Notes: generated from the letters alone by a model not told the origin. A stretch of 64,000 nt of DNA from Neurospora crassa OR74A (GCF_000182925.2 NC_026501.1:1364001-1428000), one strand, 5' to 3'. Counted from the first letter of the stretch, positions 11,731 to 25,122 are shown. A program made the numbers and translations.

Positions 11731-12741
11731 GTTGGGTAATTTTGACTCAGTTTCTCGGGATTTCTTTTGATAATTGTTGGTTTACCTTGTGTAGTGGAGG
11801 CAGTTGGGATCACGTTCCCTATCTTTTTTTCGTCTTTCTTTTTTCTTCTCCTGTCTAACCATGTTAACGGAGTTCTTTGTGTACCACTTGCTTGTGACTA
11901 GTGGTTGAAAATCTAAGGACACAAGAAAGAATGATATCGGTGGGTCTCGTGCAGTGGCCAGATTGTAATGTTTCTATCTCTCACTACCTACTTTCAATTC
12001 TAGATACTTGGCACAATGCGTAATCAATGGTGCGGACAATCATACACTACAGTGAACACCATCCTATCTTTGTCTGAGATTACCTAGATATCTATTCTCT
12101 TCTTTAAGCCATCATCCAAACCTCTTTTCCCTCTCCCAATTAAAAACAAGAAAAACTAAAGAGTGAAGCCATCGTTACACAGTATCAACGGCGCTTGATC
12201 CGTGCGCTTGGTGGTAAAGTCGGGATACTTTCAAGCGAACAATTTTGACCAAAAAAAAAAAATAAATAAATAAACTTGCCGAGAACTACGATATTATGCT
12301 TTTTGCATCAGAAGACGTTGACAAGCATTCCTATACCAAATCCTCACTGCTCTGATTGCTTCGCACAAGATCTCTGTTTTGGTGACGAAGCTATGGACGA
12401 GTGTCCAACCACCACCACCACCACCTGTTCTTCTGTTCAACAGGCGAAGTGTGTACCGTTACCAGCTATATTCCAGGTGCACGAGCCATTACAACAGCAC
12501 TGCAAGCTCAACAACTTGTGCGATGAGGACATATCGCCGTGCACAGCTTCCTTCAGTGAAAATAACGGGATTGTCATAAAAGTTCTACCCTAGGAGCTAC
12601 GCAGTATGGTCGATATTCTTTGTTGGGAATCGATGCAACTTGATATGCTGAAAGGGGCGAGGGAAGAGCGAAACACTTATGTCTGCAGTGGTGGCAATAT
12701 AGGGTCTTTAGCAACACTAGTTCTGCATCCAATCATAATTC
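11731..12741. other. 3' flank of the secreted-protein gene; no clear gene
   Basis: Contains T-rich stretches after the stop at 11730. A Cys-rich open frame at 12300-12593 (about ten Cys in 95 codons) has no upstream ATG and no recognised family. Otherwise nothing is recognised up to the tRNA. Confidence 0.5.
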
Positions 12742-12813
12742 AGCTGCATGGCGCAGCGGAAGCGCGCCGGGCTCATAACCCGGAGGTCACTCGATCGAAA
12801 CGAGTTGCAGCTA
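12742..12813 (+). tRNA. Initiator tRNA-Met (CAT)
   Basis: A 72-nt intron-less cloverleaf. The acceptor stem AGCTGCA pairs with TGCAGCT, discriminator A. The anticodon arm CCGGG-CTCATAA-CCCGG carries anticodon CAT and the three G-C pairs typical of initiators. The T loop is ATCGAAA instead of the usual TTC form, and position 1 is A paired with T72; both are hallmarks of eukaryotic initiator tRNA. The sequence agrees closely with my memory of Neurospora initiator tRNA. It delivers Met-tRNA to the 40S subunit through eIF2. Internal A and B boxes drive Pol III transcription. Confidence 0.96.
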
Positions 12814-12827
12814 AAATATTTACGAGT

Positions 12828-12847
12828 TTTTTTGTAACTTTTTTTTT
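12828..12847 (+). terminator. Pol III terminator of the tRNA
   Basis: A run of seven T starts about 15 bases after the tRNA 3' end, followed by a second run of nine T; oligo-T on the coding strand ends Pol III transcription. Confidence 0.8.
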
Positions 12848-15800
12848 CTTACTTGGAATCACCGGCTTCAGAATTTTTGTGCGTGTGCTTCAACTCCCCT
12901 ATTTTATGTTGTTCATGACCTAATCGTCCCATTGTGAGTCTTTTTGTGCACAAGTCAATTGTTAGTCAGTTTATTCGGAGGTCGGAATTCCAGCCAGCCG
13001 AGCAAACCTTTGGTGATCAGTCACTGATTTTTTCGTGGACAGGCGTCAGTTGGCTGATGGTGAAACATTACTAGGCATGAGCAGATAGCAATCTCCATTC
13101 GGCTGCCACCGGGAAAATGATTTGTAATTTTTCGTGCGAAGAATATTCTGGAAACAGCGGGGAAGGGTGCAGAAAAGAAAAACGAGAAAGGAGTATCAGC
13201 TTCCGATATCAGCCCTGTGGCTGCGCTATTGCAAAGGAAGAAAATATCCCCCTGTCTCATTTCTAACACGGTAGGCGCAGGCCGAGTAGGAAAAGGGATG
13301 TAAGCGGAATTAAATGTTTCGGCTGCTGCAGGAAAAAGCACAATGGGTCGAGCTCGACAACAGTTTGGATTCTAGACTGTGATGTTGGTGATGAGCGATT
13401 TCTCCCCGCTTGTAGCTACGTTCAAGATGCTTCTGATCGCGTTAGCCTTATTGCTGTTGCCGTCAAACAACATTCCGGGTTAGTGTACTCAAGCATGCCT
13501 CCTGCTTTGGCACGGTCCTACGGTCCTACGTAGGGTCTTCCGATTATGGCTCGGTAGGGGATTCTGCGGGACATCTCGAGTTGGTTCTACTTTGGCCGGA
13601 TACTGGCGAGAGATGCGCTTGTGAAAGAAACCTCAAAAGAAACCCATCATGACCCAAAAGGCCTCTGTTTCCCACGGAGTGGTCCGGTCGCTATGTTTGT
13701 GCTGTTGCAAGGACAGCATATGTTTGGAATGGAGAACAGTGTCTCCGCACTCCGGGATAGGTGGTGGTGTAAGGATCAAAACTGCAAAAGCCGTGTCAAG
13801 CCTTTGCGGGCCACGACACGGCTGCCATTTCTGGATCGCCGATATGTGTCTGTACTCCTGATATCATGTTACATCGGAGCAAAGGATAATCGGCCAGTGA
13901 CCTGTCGTCGTCCGAGGGTAAACAGCTGACGGATGTGCGTGTGGATGTGTATGCTCACATGCACCTGGACGGTTTGATAGGAGGATGCACGAGAAAACAG
14001 AGTATGACCACACCACGAAGGCATGAGGCCTTGCTTGACCCCCGCCCCATGCCTGCTGGGGGAACTACTCGACCCCCAGACATGTGGTTGGTCGGTGTAT
14101 TGAGAGGGTGTGTACTGTGTACGATGCAGAGGAGAGAGGACTGATCAGCGAAACTGCAACAACCTGCTATGGTCGAGTGCCGCCCCTCTTGTGTAATCTC
14201 CAAGGCTCGAACCGTTTCCGGGGTCGTCACGAGCGCCAGAGACGGCATGGACAAACCTGTAATGCTCGTCGTCAAGCACGGTCTGGAGCCCCACATCAGA
14301 CAGAGAGCCCGTCTCATATCCAATGAGGTTTGCTGATAGCCTAGTAACGTGGACAGATTGATGGTCTCATGGGTATCTGGGCATGCCTTTGGCCCATGAA
14401 ATTTGACAGGCTCAGGTTCTAGGGACTTTGCTACAGATATTATCAGCAACGTTTGCAACATCCTTGTGTCCAAATTGTATAGGGAGAAGAAAGGGAACGA
14501 GGGCAAAGACTGACTAGGAAGGAAAAGCCTCGAGCCATTGGAAGCTGAGAGCCAAACTGATCACAGTAACTGAAAGTAAGGCTCAGCCATTGGCCGCCTT
14601 CAGATGATCAGAGGTACCTGCCGTGCTCCCTGTCCAAGGGAAACGGGGCACAGCTACTTCTACCTCTAGATAGCAGCATAGAATGGAAGGCACGCTGGAA
14701 TGAAGATGGAAGGCATAAGCCGTCGTGAATATTCTGAGGTGCACGTCAATGGGGAAGGTGCGACAGTGGCACCCATAAACAGCCAGAGAAATCTCTTCTT
14801 TGCTCCCACAAACAATTCAATTTTCCCGATCCATGGCAGTCCTGTCGGCGCTGCCGTGAGTCTTGACGTGGCAGCCAAACAGCCCACGCAGCCCTTATCT
14901 CCCACCTACCTTGACCTTTTCACCGTCAGACGGCCAACCAACCGCCATGAAGGTGACACTCTACCGGGCAGTCACCACACCACCACTTGGGTAGATCGAG
15001 CCCCGTCGCCGACCGCTTTGAATCTTCAGACATACCGACTAGGCTTGGCATCATTTTTCGGCGACTTGCTGCAAATAGGCTGTGTGTTTGAGCCAACACC
15101 CTACCTGCCCCAGCACGTCAAGATTAAAGTCATCTAACAAGATTCTGCAGCTCCTCACCGTCATTCCATTCAAGCTCGGTCTCGTGTCTAGATTACAGCG
15201 TTGCTAACGAACGTAAGACACTTCCGACGATGCTTTGGCGATATCTTGATTCTTCCAGCCCTGATATCGGTGGTGTTGAGCGGAGAGGGTGTAAACAATG
15301 CCTGACACCGACAAGCGACGACGTCAACAAGGATGCAGTCTCGCTACATGCATATTCATTTCGAGGTAACGCGGCCCGTAACACCGCCCACTAGCATTGT
15401 ATCGCATACACGCAACACACCAAACCCCTTCAGTTGCATCCCTGCTGACCCCAATCTTTTTTCACAGCTGAGAGCGTGCGACTTCTTCCCTCCACAGATT
15501 TGCCCTCTTCACGATCTGATCTCGCAAATCATAGGCTTGCAGCTATCCGACATCAGATTACTCGAGCCAGTGAGATCTGCAACCTCGCCAAATCCTACCA
15601 ATACATACCCTGATATCACTACCTCTACCTACCTCTGGACACTTGCTCACTAGCACCTCATTCCGAACACAGCTACAAGCAGTATGCAAAGGGGCGTTGC
15701 TATTCATGCGGCCGTTTTTCCAACCCAAACATGCCGGATCGATGGTCCCGAATCCTGGCCTCTTCCCCTTACTCCCACGGTGACCGTACGCTCAGGCATG

Positions 15801-18673
15801 TCAGCTAGCTCCGAATTAAGCGCCAGCGCGGCTGGGCTTAACATGCCGTTCCGCCTAACCAGATGGCGTCAAGATCGCCGACTCTCTCTCCTCTCATTCG
15901 GCCCAGCTGCTAGTCGTCTGCAGCAAACCATCACTGAATAGCAGAGGTGAAAGACATCCCTAGCGCAATAGGTTCGTCTAGAAAGAATAACACAGACCGA
16001 CATTGCACACCTCGCCAACCATGTTCTTGGTCGGTTATGAAAACAGTTAGCCTGAATCTCGACTCTCCTAGGAGCGAATGGGTACGGGCCCGACAGAACG
16101 GCTCAAGTCGCCGACTAAACTTCCTTGATGTTCTTCTGGTCTCCTCACCGTTCGATCATGGCGCCGGCTAGCCGGCAAATTTGCCCGCTATTTGGAATTT
16201 ATCTCGCCAGGCATAGGCTTCCGGTTTCGTCAAGAAGACAATGTTCATGAGATTGCGTCTGTTCCTTAACCGGATGACACCTCCTGGATCCAAGTCCGTA
16301 CCGAATAGTAAAGTGTCTGGTTGACCCTTCGATTGTGTGAACAGAGGTACAACAGAACCTTAAACTTATCACGGCCAGATATACGTTTCACCGATCTCGC
16401 ATCACGACAGCCATTATAACCTCCTGCCAATGAACGTCGAAAAGTGCCGCGCTAAGCGCTTCACGAAATCTCGATTCATGCAGCACACCGTGAGAATCGT
16501 GTGCTAGCAGGATGGGCTGAAGACGGACTCTTACATGGCGGTCGATCAGACTCTTAGCTGGAAGCGTGGCTCAGAGACAATCTTCTTGGAAGCCACATAG
16601 GTCGCCCATCGGTCTGACCACGAATGACATTCGTCCAATGTGCATGTTCGAATTCGGAAGGACATTTTTCATTGGCCTCATTGACCCACAATTTCTCATA
16701 CCCCCCCATGACCTCCCTTGCTTTTCCTTACAGGGACCCGTATTGGACATCAAAGCCAGATGTTCATTCTCACCGTCTTCTGCTATTCTTCTCTTTGTTG
16801 CCTCATGGTTGTTTTGAGGTCCTTTTTCAGATGGCTGCATGCAAGCTGCAGTTTCCATACGGGCTTGACAGAGCAACTTTCCTCACATCGGAACCGCATG
16901 TACACCAAGAGGCGAACACAGGTCTTCAGTGCCGACGTGCCGATGCTCTCCATAACCGAGATGATGACAGGGGTGGCAAGGAGACCGGATCTTCAAAGTG
17001 AACCTATCCCATACTCCATTGAGCTTCCAGTGGCTCGGTGGGTGCCAGGAACAAGATAAGCTGCTCTTTTCTTCTTTGCCCCCGCCTTCAATGACATACC
17101 CCGGATTCACATCTTCCCCACCTACTAGAACTAGGGTTCATTGGAGTCCATTTACGACGAAAAATGTCTCGGGTGTACAAGCAGACAAAATCCCATTACC
17201 CAAACCTCTTCCTCGGGGTGGCTGAAGGAAAGTGCCGCGACGAACGCTTCGTCGATTAGCCGCCGAAGCACTTAGCCACAGCAAAATCATGCCATGTCAC
17301 AGTCTCTGCCTCTCCTCGGCATTCCCTCAAAAACATTTCCTTGCATTTGCATATTATCTTGTGGACACGGGGTACAAGGAAGAGGCAAAGTTCACGGAAA
17401 TGATGTAGCCGGTTTGAGGGGAATTTGAGACAAACAAGTGCAAGCGTCCCAAATATCAGATATCAAATCCCGACAGCTTGGTAGCTACTCTTATTTGTTA
17501 TTGCGCCAGACGCCAATGCAACAATCGAAATGCAGTCGGTGCGTGTTGGCTCTTGAGTCGGTGAGCTCCTCAATTTGGACTCGGTGCTTCGCGTATTCGT
17601 GACCGTCTGAGTCCAGCCTTTGTCATAGTCTGGCCCATCTCTGTTCTGAACAAGCATTGCCCCGAAACCGTCAAGCTTGGTAGCATGAAGATCAAGGAAG
17701 TGGAATATTCAAGTCGTACCACGGGCCCATCATACATGGGATCACATAGCACTCATCCGTCCCTATGATATACAGCCACGCTATCTTTACCCCTCAGTCA
17801 CTCATTAACAGGAAAGCTGAGTAGGCTTGATATAGGCACATAGGTACGGCGAAAAGCAACATCTCTCGGTGACGAAAGAACGTTGCAATAGAGAGAAGTC
17901 TTCTATTCGTTGGTGATTGACGCGCGATGGGTACTACCACGCGCCTGTTGCAAGCTGCCTCTTTCTGGATGATGACCCTCCCGTTCTCTTCCATCGTGGT
18001 AAATCGCTGGATCAGAGTAACATTGAACATGGAAAGGCTGTGATGAGGTGCTTACCCGTGGCTGTTCAGAACTCCATGGTTGACCAATGGGAAGTGAGCC
18101 TCTTGGTATGTTTGCCAGGTAAGGCAGAAGGACGGTCCCTGTTGATACGAAATGAAAGAGGGGAAGGGGGGTACTTGTCGCTATCAAAGGGGGGGGGGGG
18201 AAGGGATTATGTATGTGGCTTGTCGGGGAGGGGCTAGGGACGGTTGAGGTTGGTAACTGTCAATGTAACACTGGGAGAGCAACGACGGTCCGGGTAACAG
18301 AGGCCTAGATACGCGGTTACATGAAAGCTCACCTCGGTGTACATTGTGGTCTGGGGTCTGCGCACGTAAAACGAGCCGAGGACAGAGGAGGATGAGCAGA
18401 GGAATCGAAAATAATAATGGAAGCCAAGAAAGCGAAGAAGCGGATGAGAGACCATCCGAGAGTAAGTTGCGGGACATACTCGCCCTTTTCCTTTCCCATA
18501 GTCCCATGTTTATCTCTGCTGGCAGGTAGGTAAACAATAACCTTGCTTGTCAGAAACGCCCACAACGCAAGCCATAAAGAATCCGGAGACACCGCCGCTC
18601 AGTGCCATAGGCCAAAATTTGAGAAGGCATGGATGGCGACTCGAGATGAAAAATGCTTCCCTCAAGTTTGACA

Positions 18674-18707
18674 CAGTCAGTCAGTCAGTCAGCCAGTCAG
18701 TCAGTCG
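18674..18707. repeat. (CAGT)n microsatellite
   Basis: Eight or so tandem CAGT units with one variant (CAGC). The same unit recurs at 43715. Confidence 0.9.
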
Positions 18708-19608
18708 ATCCACCCCCTTGCTTGCTTCAAACGCCACGATTTCCCCATGACTTTTTCTCTCCCGTTTCTGCTGCATACGCCGAGCGAGACTACGAGAACT
18801 GAGAACTAAGAACCGACCACTTCTGCATCGGGGTGGGGGACATTTCTAAGTAACCTTGCGCAGTCACCGTGATCGTCGTTACACTTTATACCTATTTGCC
18901 GGACCTCATGGAAACGGAATGCATGCATGTAGGGAGGCACGAGGTAGGTATGAATCGATTTCGGGGAAAGACAGACCGGAAAAAAGGATGGGAGAAATTG
19001 ATGACGCCAACACCATTGAAGGCAATCGCAAGCGTATTTCCTAATCTCTACATTAAAAATCCCGTAGTGACTGCACTAGCACTAGTAGAAAGTTTAGGAA
19101 TCTTCATGCTACTAATGTTTGTTTTGAGGCTTACATCCATCGTCAAAGGGAAGGATGGGGGGGGTCACTGATGACCTATTACCGCATTGTCGGTCACGCA
19201 GTTAGTATAACTTTGATGGCCAACTTTGATCCTGCTTATGCTCCCTTGCGAAAATATCAACCAGGTAAGTTTATTCCATGGCGCGTACTTTACGTACCTC
19301 CATCAGCCCTCGGTATTCGTAAATGACCATGTGTGCCCAAATGTTTTAGTTAGGTAGAAGAGAGAGTCCATTGATGAAGATGATGATGATGATGACTGAA
19401 CGCTAAGGTAGGTATCAAATTTGCCGGACGCCCAAGTTTATATAGTGTAGGTTTAAACATTTAATCAGATTTTGCCGCCCAAAATGTGTGGGATTCTCAC
19501 CGCGTTGTTGTGTAGATGACCTCCCTCATCCGATCGATAAATAAGTAATATGGACAAGGCAAATAAGGAACAATGTCAAACATGAAGAAGCATTTAGTAA
19601 AGCTGATG

Positions 19609-19640
19609 GAGAAGAAGAAGAAGAAGAAGAAGAAGAAGAT
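19609..19640. repeat. (GAA)n microsatellite
   Basis: About nine GAA/AAG triplets followed by GATGAAGACGAAG; it lies in the 3' flank of the F-box-like gene. Confidence 0.9.
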
Positions 19641-19995
19641 GAAGACGAAGGGAATAATGTGGTATCTTTAGTAATAAATCTTAACCCCCCTCCCCGGATG
19701 AAAGGAAGGAAGGAAGGACATGTGGGTAAACAAAGTAACTGAAACGTGTTTTCCAAGAAAGAAGAAGAAGGAAGGAAATGATGTAAGCCATGTATCCAGA
19801 ACCCAAAGAAAATCATGAACACGAGAAAAGATCAAGGAACAAAAAAAAAGACAACGCTGAACCCTCCCAACGTATCCCAACGCCTTCAACCAAGAAGCAG
19901 TATTCCCAAGTCCAAGCCTTTAACTTATTGATTCTAATCCGGTAATGAAATACCCCCCAAGATGATCGTCCAAAAGTCACAACCCCCAGATCAAA

Positions 19996-21684
19996 TCAAC
20001 ACCTCCTCCGATTCGGCGTGCTCAGCGGCAATATCTTTTTGCAAACCTTGCAATCCAGCTCCTGCGGCCTCTTGTGCGTGACCCAGCAGTCGCACACCCA
20101 CACCGCGTTCTTCTCTTTGTGGAGCTCGATCAGGACCCCCGGTCTGTAGAATTTCTTTTTGATGCCGCAGTCGATGCAGAAACGCCGGATCCCCCAGGTT
20201 TCTTGGATGCGGGGGGATTGGTCCGAGCAAGAATAAGTGCCGGAGGAGGAGGAGGAAGGGCCGCGGCGAGTGTTGCCGGTTTGACCCTTGGTGGAGGCGG
20301 CGGCGGCGGCGGCGAGGGAGGAGCGTGTTACAGAGGGGTCGTAATGGGGGTTTGAGGTTAGAGAGAATGAAGAGGTGGAGGTGTGGGAGGATGTAGAAGG
20401 AGACAGAGGTGGGTTCTGTTTGGGGGAGCCTTCTTGATTTTGTTGTTGTTGTTGTTGTTTTCTTGAGGTGGCAGAGTTCTTTTGGTCATTGGCATTGGTC
20501 TTGTTGTTGTTGCTGCTCTCAGGCGCATCCTCCAGATCATTCTTCCACCTGAACAGCTCAAAGTTTTCGGGGCTTTTGACCTTGAAGCAGTGGTAGCACC
20601 CAAAGGAGCCAGGATGCTTGCCATCATCCTTGTCGCCGCCTCGGCCACCCGAGGAGGTGTTGTTGGGCCAGAATCGCTTGAAGTTGATCTCGGCGAACAT
20701 GACGCACCGGATCTTGTCTTCTTCAGGGCACTTGGAGGGGTCAAAGTGATCTCTGAACCACCGGCTCGCCATCTGAGCCTTGGTGACATCGAAATAATCC
20801 AGGTGTGACTGGATCATCATGACGATATCGTGTTTGCCTTTCAGTAAACGCTCAATAGGAGCCTTGTCGTGACGTTGCGTATGTGGAAGGGACATGATTG
20901 AGGACCCTAGCGCGGGAGCGAACGAGGGTAATATGGTGCCAGCTGAATGGCTGGGATAGGCCTGGGCGCTGGTGTAGCTATACACGGGTTGGTAGTTGTG
21001 CATTGGTAGCTGATAGCTGTGCATGGACTGCTGAGATGGGTAAGGGTGGCCCAAGTGTTGGTGGTAATCATATGAGGATGATGGTGGGTACGTCGTTGTT
21101 CGTTGTGACAAGGCCGGCATCGAAGGATAGAGCGACATTGGTGGCGGAGGGGCGACCTGAATATGCATGTACTGCGATGGGGCGGGGATTAATGACGAAG
21201 GGAGCGCCTGGGAGGTGTGGTGCGTGTGGTGATAGGACGACGGCGGGTTATACGTCCTGGTCAAGACCGGGGGACTTGCCATAGTGTCAGAGTTGGAGTC
21301 CGTGACGGGTGACATGGTCCGAGAGGAAGACATGTCAGGTGTGCCGTGGGAGACCGAAGAGGATATACTCGAGACCGAAGCCGAGCGAGCCTCTGGGGGG
21401 GACCTGGGCAGATGAGAGGTGGTCTGGTAGCCCACGGGGTAGACAGGCATCTCGCGATATAAATCTGGAGAGAAGTAAGGAGATTTCTGCTCAGGGGCAG
21501 GGGCGAGCAAACGATGGGATGAGCCACCGAATGGGTAGAGGTGTTGTGGTTGGGGGAATGGGACTACCTCGGTCATCTTCTGGTCGTCTAGAGAATGGTG
21601 CCAAGTAGAAGTAGCAGTGGGAGAAATTGGGTTGTGAACAGAGGCCAGCTCCTCGGAAGGAGAGCGTTTGTTTAAGTAGAGCAT
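19996..21684 (-). CDS. F-box-like protein with Cys-rich C-terminal region
   Basis: Single exon, 562 residues, start in CACCATG. Residues 1-270 are low-complexity (Ser/Pro/Tyr/His/Gln-rich) and likely disordered. Residues about 278-325 (HDIVMMIQSHLDYFDVTKAQ and on to ASRWFRDHFD) look like a divergent F-box. From about 360 a CYHCFKVKSPENFELF motif begins a Cys-containing region; it is interrupted by a long Gln/Asn/Ser-rich insert (about 385-490, encoded partly by GTT/CAA repeats) and resumes with RRFCIDCGIKKKFYRPG, WVCDCW and CKVCKK, giving paired Cys that could bind zinc. F-box proteins usually recruit substrates to SCF ubiquitin ligases through Skp1; this role is inferred from a weak domain match. 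The substrate is unknown. Confidence 0.8.
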   Translation of the reverse strand: MLYLNKRSPSEELASVHNPISPTATSTWHHSLDDQKMTEVVPFPQPQHLYPFGGSSHRLLAPAPEQKSPYFSPDLYREMPVYPVGYQTTSHLPRSPPEARSASVSSISSSVSHGTPDMSSSRTMSPVTDSNSDTMASPPVLTRTYNPPSSYHHTHHTSQALPSSLIPAPSQYMHIQVAPPPPMSLYPSMPALSQRTTTYPPSSSYDYHQHLGHPYPSQQSMHSYQLPMHNYQPVYSYTSAQAYPSHSAGTILPSFAPALGSSIMSLPHTQRHDKAPIERLLKGKHDIVMMIQSHLDYFDVTKAQMASRWFRDHFDPSKCPEEDKIRCVMFAEINFKRFWPNNTSSGGRGGDKDDGKHPGSFGCYHCFKVKSPENFELFRWKNDLEDAPESSNNNKTNANDQKNSATSRKQQQQQQNQEGSPKQNPPLSPSTSSHTSTSSFSLTSNPHYDPSVTRSSLAAAAAASTKGQTGNTRRGPSSSSSGTYSCSDQSPRIQETWGIRRFCIDCGIKKKFYRPGVLIELHKEKNAVWVCDCWVTHKRPQELDCKVCKKILPLSTPNRRRC

Positions 21685-23445
21685 GGTGAGTTTGTGTGAT
21701 GTAGCTGGGGGGGGGAGGGAAAAGATGAAGAATAGGTAGAGGTAGCCAGACGGGGAAAGTGCTGCAGAACTAAGGATAACGGTTTGGCCTCGGGACCTGG
21801 GAGGTACTTGATTGTAGGTTTAATACTGGAGAGCAAAAGCAAACGTGCTGATGGTAGAAGCAGCTCCGGGTCGTGATTCGCAGAAGGCCTATCAAGCAGT
21901 GCCTAAACTAGACGCCTGAACCACACAGTCGGGTTCTCTAGAACAGCAAAGCCCCGCCCCAAACGTTCGACCAGGGTGCCACTGAGGGATGCAGACGATG
22001 TGAAGCGATGGGTCCAGGTGGTATTGTCCTTGGTGTCGCCGTCGTTTGCGTCGAGGCCGGCAGGATGATCAATGCAGGCGGTTCCGGAGGGGGAGTCAAA
22101 AGATGGTTAATTATGAAGCCTTGAGAATCACCATGGAAGAAAAAGAGCGAGCAATGGGGTATTCAAGTACTCTCTCTCTCTGTGAGAGAAGACGGCGATC
22201 CTCACACGGGTACCGAACACGATACTGGCATTGGAGATGTCGGGAAAACTAAAAGGCTTCCTTGTAGCTTGTTGCTACCTAGAGAAGAAGAAGACAAGGC
22301 CAGACTCGAATAGTGGCATCAGGGTCTGCGGTCCTAGGCCAGGATGTGCTCGTTGTGGATGAGGGTGAATGGATCGATGGCGTCTAATGCTATATGGAAC
22401 ATAAGAGGTACGTAGGGTGAAATGTGGATACTTGGACATCCCCATTCCGTCCCAGATACATGCATATTGGGGCCGGGGGACGGGGGACGGTGGAGGGGGG
22501 TCCCATTTTTGTGTGTTCTCTTTCACACACACACACCTGACGCTATGCTGCCCTTGCGCACATGGCAAACAACTTGACCAGCCTACCTACTGCCCATGCC
22601 CAGGAAGCCTATTCGAGATAGTCAAGCGAGGGATGAGTATTGTATTGTTCTTTGAAGAATACTGGGTAAGATGTGGAGAGAGAGATAGGGAAGTGGGGTG
22701 TAGAATACGTAGGTAGACTGTTAAAAAAGAAAAACAAAGTAGGATCATTTCCTCCCAGTGACCATCCATGATGAGAGGGGGGGGGGAAAAGGAAGACGAA
22801 TGACTAGGTCGAGGGATGGGAAAGGCAGTGAGTGAGCTGCCCTGAGCAGGGTCGACCCTGTACCGACACCAGCCCCACCAACACTACACTAAGAAGTATG
22901 CCCTGCGAGGCTTGTTGCTGTGTAGGTACGTAGCAGACTCCTGCAGGCCTACATCTGGGCCCTCCACTCCACACGCCAAACTGCGGATGGAATGCTTATG
23001 TTTTTATCCACGTCCCGGCTTGCCCCGGACTGGTCTGCCCGCCCAGAGAAATGGAGGACCCCTCTATTCCCCACCTGTGTGCCCGTGTTTCCTTTTCTTC
23101 CCCGTTGCCGTTCGTGTCTCCTCACCATCTAGGGCCGCGCTACGGGGCTGAACAGCCTCCCAGGTACACACAGCCGACCAGACCCAGAGATGCTAAGCGC
23201 AACAAGCTAGGAATAGGTAGGTGAGGCTGGGCTGCGCAGGTACGCACCCGGCCGACTTTGCTTTATGCCCGCCTTTCCTGAAGCGCACATCCGAGAGTAA
23301 GGTACCTACCTCTACTTGGTATGTGGATCAGGGTCTGTAAAACGTTACTTAGCCAAAGGCGAGGATGGAATTGGAGGGGAGCGCGGCAGACCCCGTAATT
23401 TCCATGTTGTGGGTTTGATGGGATTATCCCCATTTTGCTCGAGAG

Positions 23446-23474
23446 TACCTACCTACCTACCTACCTACCTACCT
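23446..23474. repeat. (TACC)n microsatellite
   Basis: About seven TACC/ACCT units. Single or double copies of the same motif are scattered through the intergenic DNA of this window. Confidence 0.9.
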
Positions 23475-24302
23475 ATCTCTCACCCCTTGGTTCCGTTGCG
23501 AGGCAGCATCGAGGTCGGTCCCATATGTATTGAGTGCCATTGACAGGTCTGGCATTGCTCGTCTGGATGATGTGCTTCCGTTCCCCGGGTTACATTGGAG
23601 CTCGATTTTGCTGCTGTCGAGGGTACGTAGCAGATCCCGTCCTACCCCGTATGGCCTTGGGCCCTCCCCCCCATCAGTTCGTCATCTCCGTCATTCCCGT
23701 TGTGCCCTCAGGACCGTGGAGACGTTATATCACATGAGGAATACCACCATCATCTCTGGGAGGTTTCTCCTTGCTGCGCACAATCTTCTTCTGCTCTAAC
23801 CGCGCCAACCTGCGTTGGGCAGGCCGTGGTTACCTATCTTTCAGGGCCGTTATCCAAGCGCTGAATCCGACGTGCCGCGGGTGTCGGTTCTCCCCTTTTG
23901 ACCTACTACCAGTACTTGCCCCAACAAATGGTCTGCTTCTTTCATCAGTAGTGCCGCTGAGTCCCCGCAACATGTTGCTCACCTCATTGCATCTCGTGTG
24001 TCGCAGACTGGTTACTTTCTGGGTATAAGTATAGTCTGGCCGCAAGCAGGCTACTGTACCTTTACCTGCTGCGGCGGCATACTGCGCCTAGTTTGCAACC
24101 CCCAATGACCACATCTATGGGTGTCCTCATGTACGCCGATCCAGAATCGGGAAGGTCGAGTTCCAACTTTCCTCTGATATCGAACCTCGCTGCAAGCTGG
24201 ATGCTGGAAGGCAAGTCCCCGTTGCGAATGGCGCCAAAGGTGAGGGGTGTTGAGACAGAAAAAAAAGATTGGGAAAAAAAGAGTGGGAAGGGGAGGGGGG
24301 AA

Positions 24303-24323
24303 GGGGGGGGGGGGGGGGGGGGG
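24303..24323. repeat. Poly-G run (21 G)
   Basis: A 21-base G homopolymer preceded by shorter G blocks (GGGGAGGGGGGAA), so the whole 24285-24330 stretch is strongly G-rich and could fold into a quadruplex. Confidence 0.9.
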
Positions 24324-25122
24324 TGGAGATTTTCGATCCGTCATGGCCAGTTGACGTCGCAATGGAATTGACGGGGGCAAAATAGAGAGGAAACCCACCA
24401 AGAAACTTGTAAGGTACCTATTGCAATACACTATTGAGGGCGAGACGTAGGTAGTGGGTAGGTACCCGACTTTGGGACCAAAGATGGATCCAGAGCGGCA
24501 CAGCATGCCCGAGCCGATCTCGTGGACGCATGCCGCATCCATCCTGTTGTGCTGGTGAATCCTTCCTTCGGGGCGGCCCTCTTTTTTCTTTTTTTTTTTT
24601 TGTGTGTCTCATGTTTCTGCGTAGGCTGGAGTGCAGCTGTTGCATTGTTGCATTGCTTGAGGATCGGATCGAGTATCGACAACGAATTGACCTCGACCAT
24701 TCATCATCAGGAACCAAACCGGAAACCACTGTCGACCTGACTATGTAGGTGACTCGTTTGCGGGACTCGTCGGCAGGCTTGTGTTTGGAACTGAAGGAGG
24801 GCACTCGACCAAGGAAATCCGAAAGGCAAGTACACTACACTAGAATGAAGCAGGGAAGGGGGGGGGGTACAGGAAAGCGGGGTGTCGGCCACCTACACAG
24901 TACGTACTTAGCTTCAAGTTCCTCCTGCCAGACATAACGAATGGTGGAGTAGCGGCCGGCCCTCTAGTGGAGCCCTCACTCGCCGTCGGCCAACGGGCGC
25001 GCACCGCTTGGCGCCAGTGGATAGTGCAGACAATGTTCCCGAACTCTCGGGACCAACCGAGCCTTTCCATTGGCCTTCCTACGGCCAGAATTTCTCGGTT
25101 CCAAACTGTCGGGTCGTGGGAA

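Larger units (their letters stand above)
12848..19995. other. 7-kb region without recognisable genes
   Basis: Open frames here are short, lack splice-linked partners and match no family I know. The stretch holds a CAGT repeat (18674), small G runs (near 18190), a GAT repeat near 19378 and a GAA repeat (19609). The right end is the 3' flank of the F-box-like gene. A TATATAAA box on the minus strand at about 19438 is followed by a 22-codon frame starting near 19368, not enough to call a gene. Non-coding RNAs cannot be excluded by eye. Confidence 0.5.

Noticed and set aside
13955-14506. 183-codon minus-strand frame
   Set aside because: Begins at a non-ATG codon and has no domain or coding-like codon use.
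20358-20789. 143-codon minus-strand frame within the F-box-like gene
   Set aside because: It is another frame of the same strand inside the Gln/Asn-rich insert, explained by the real gene.
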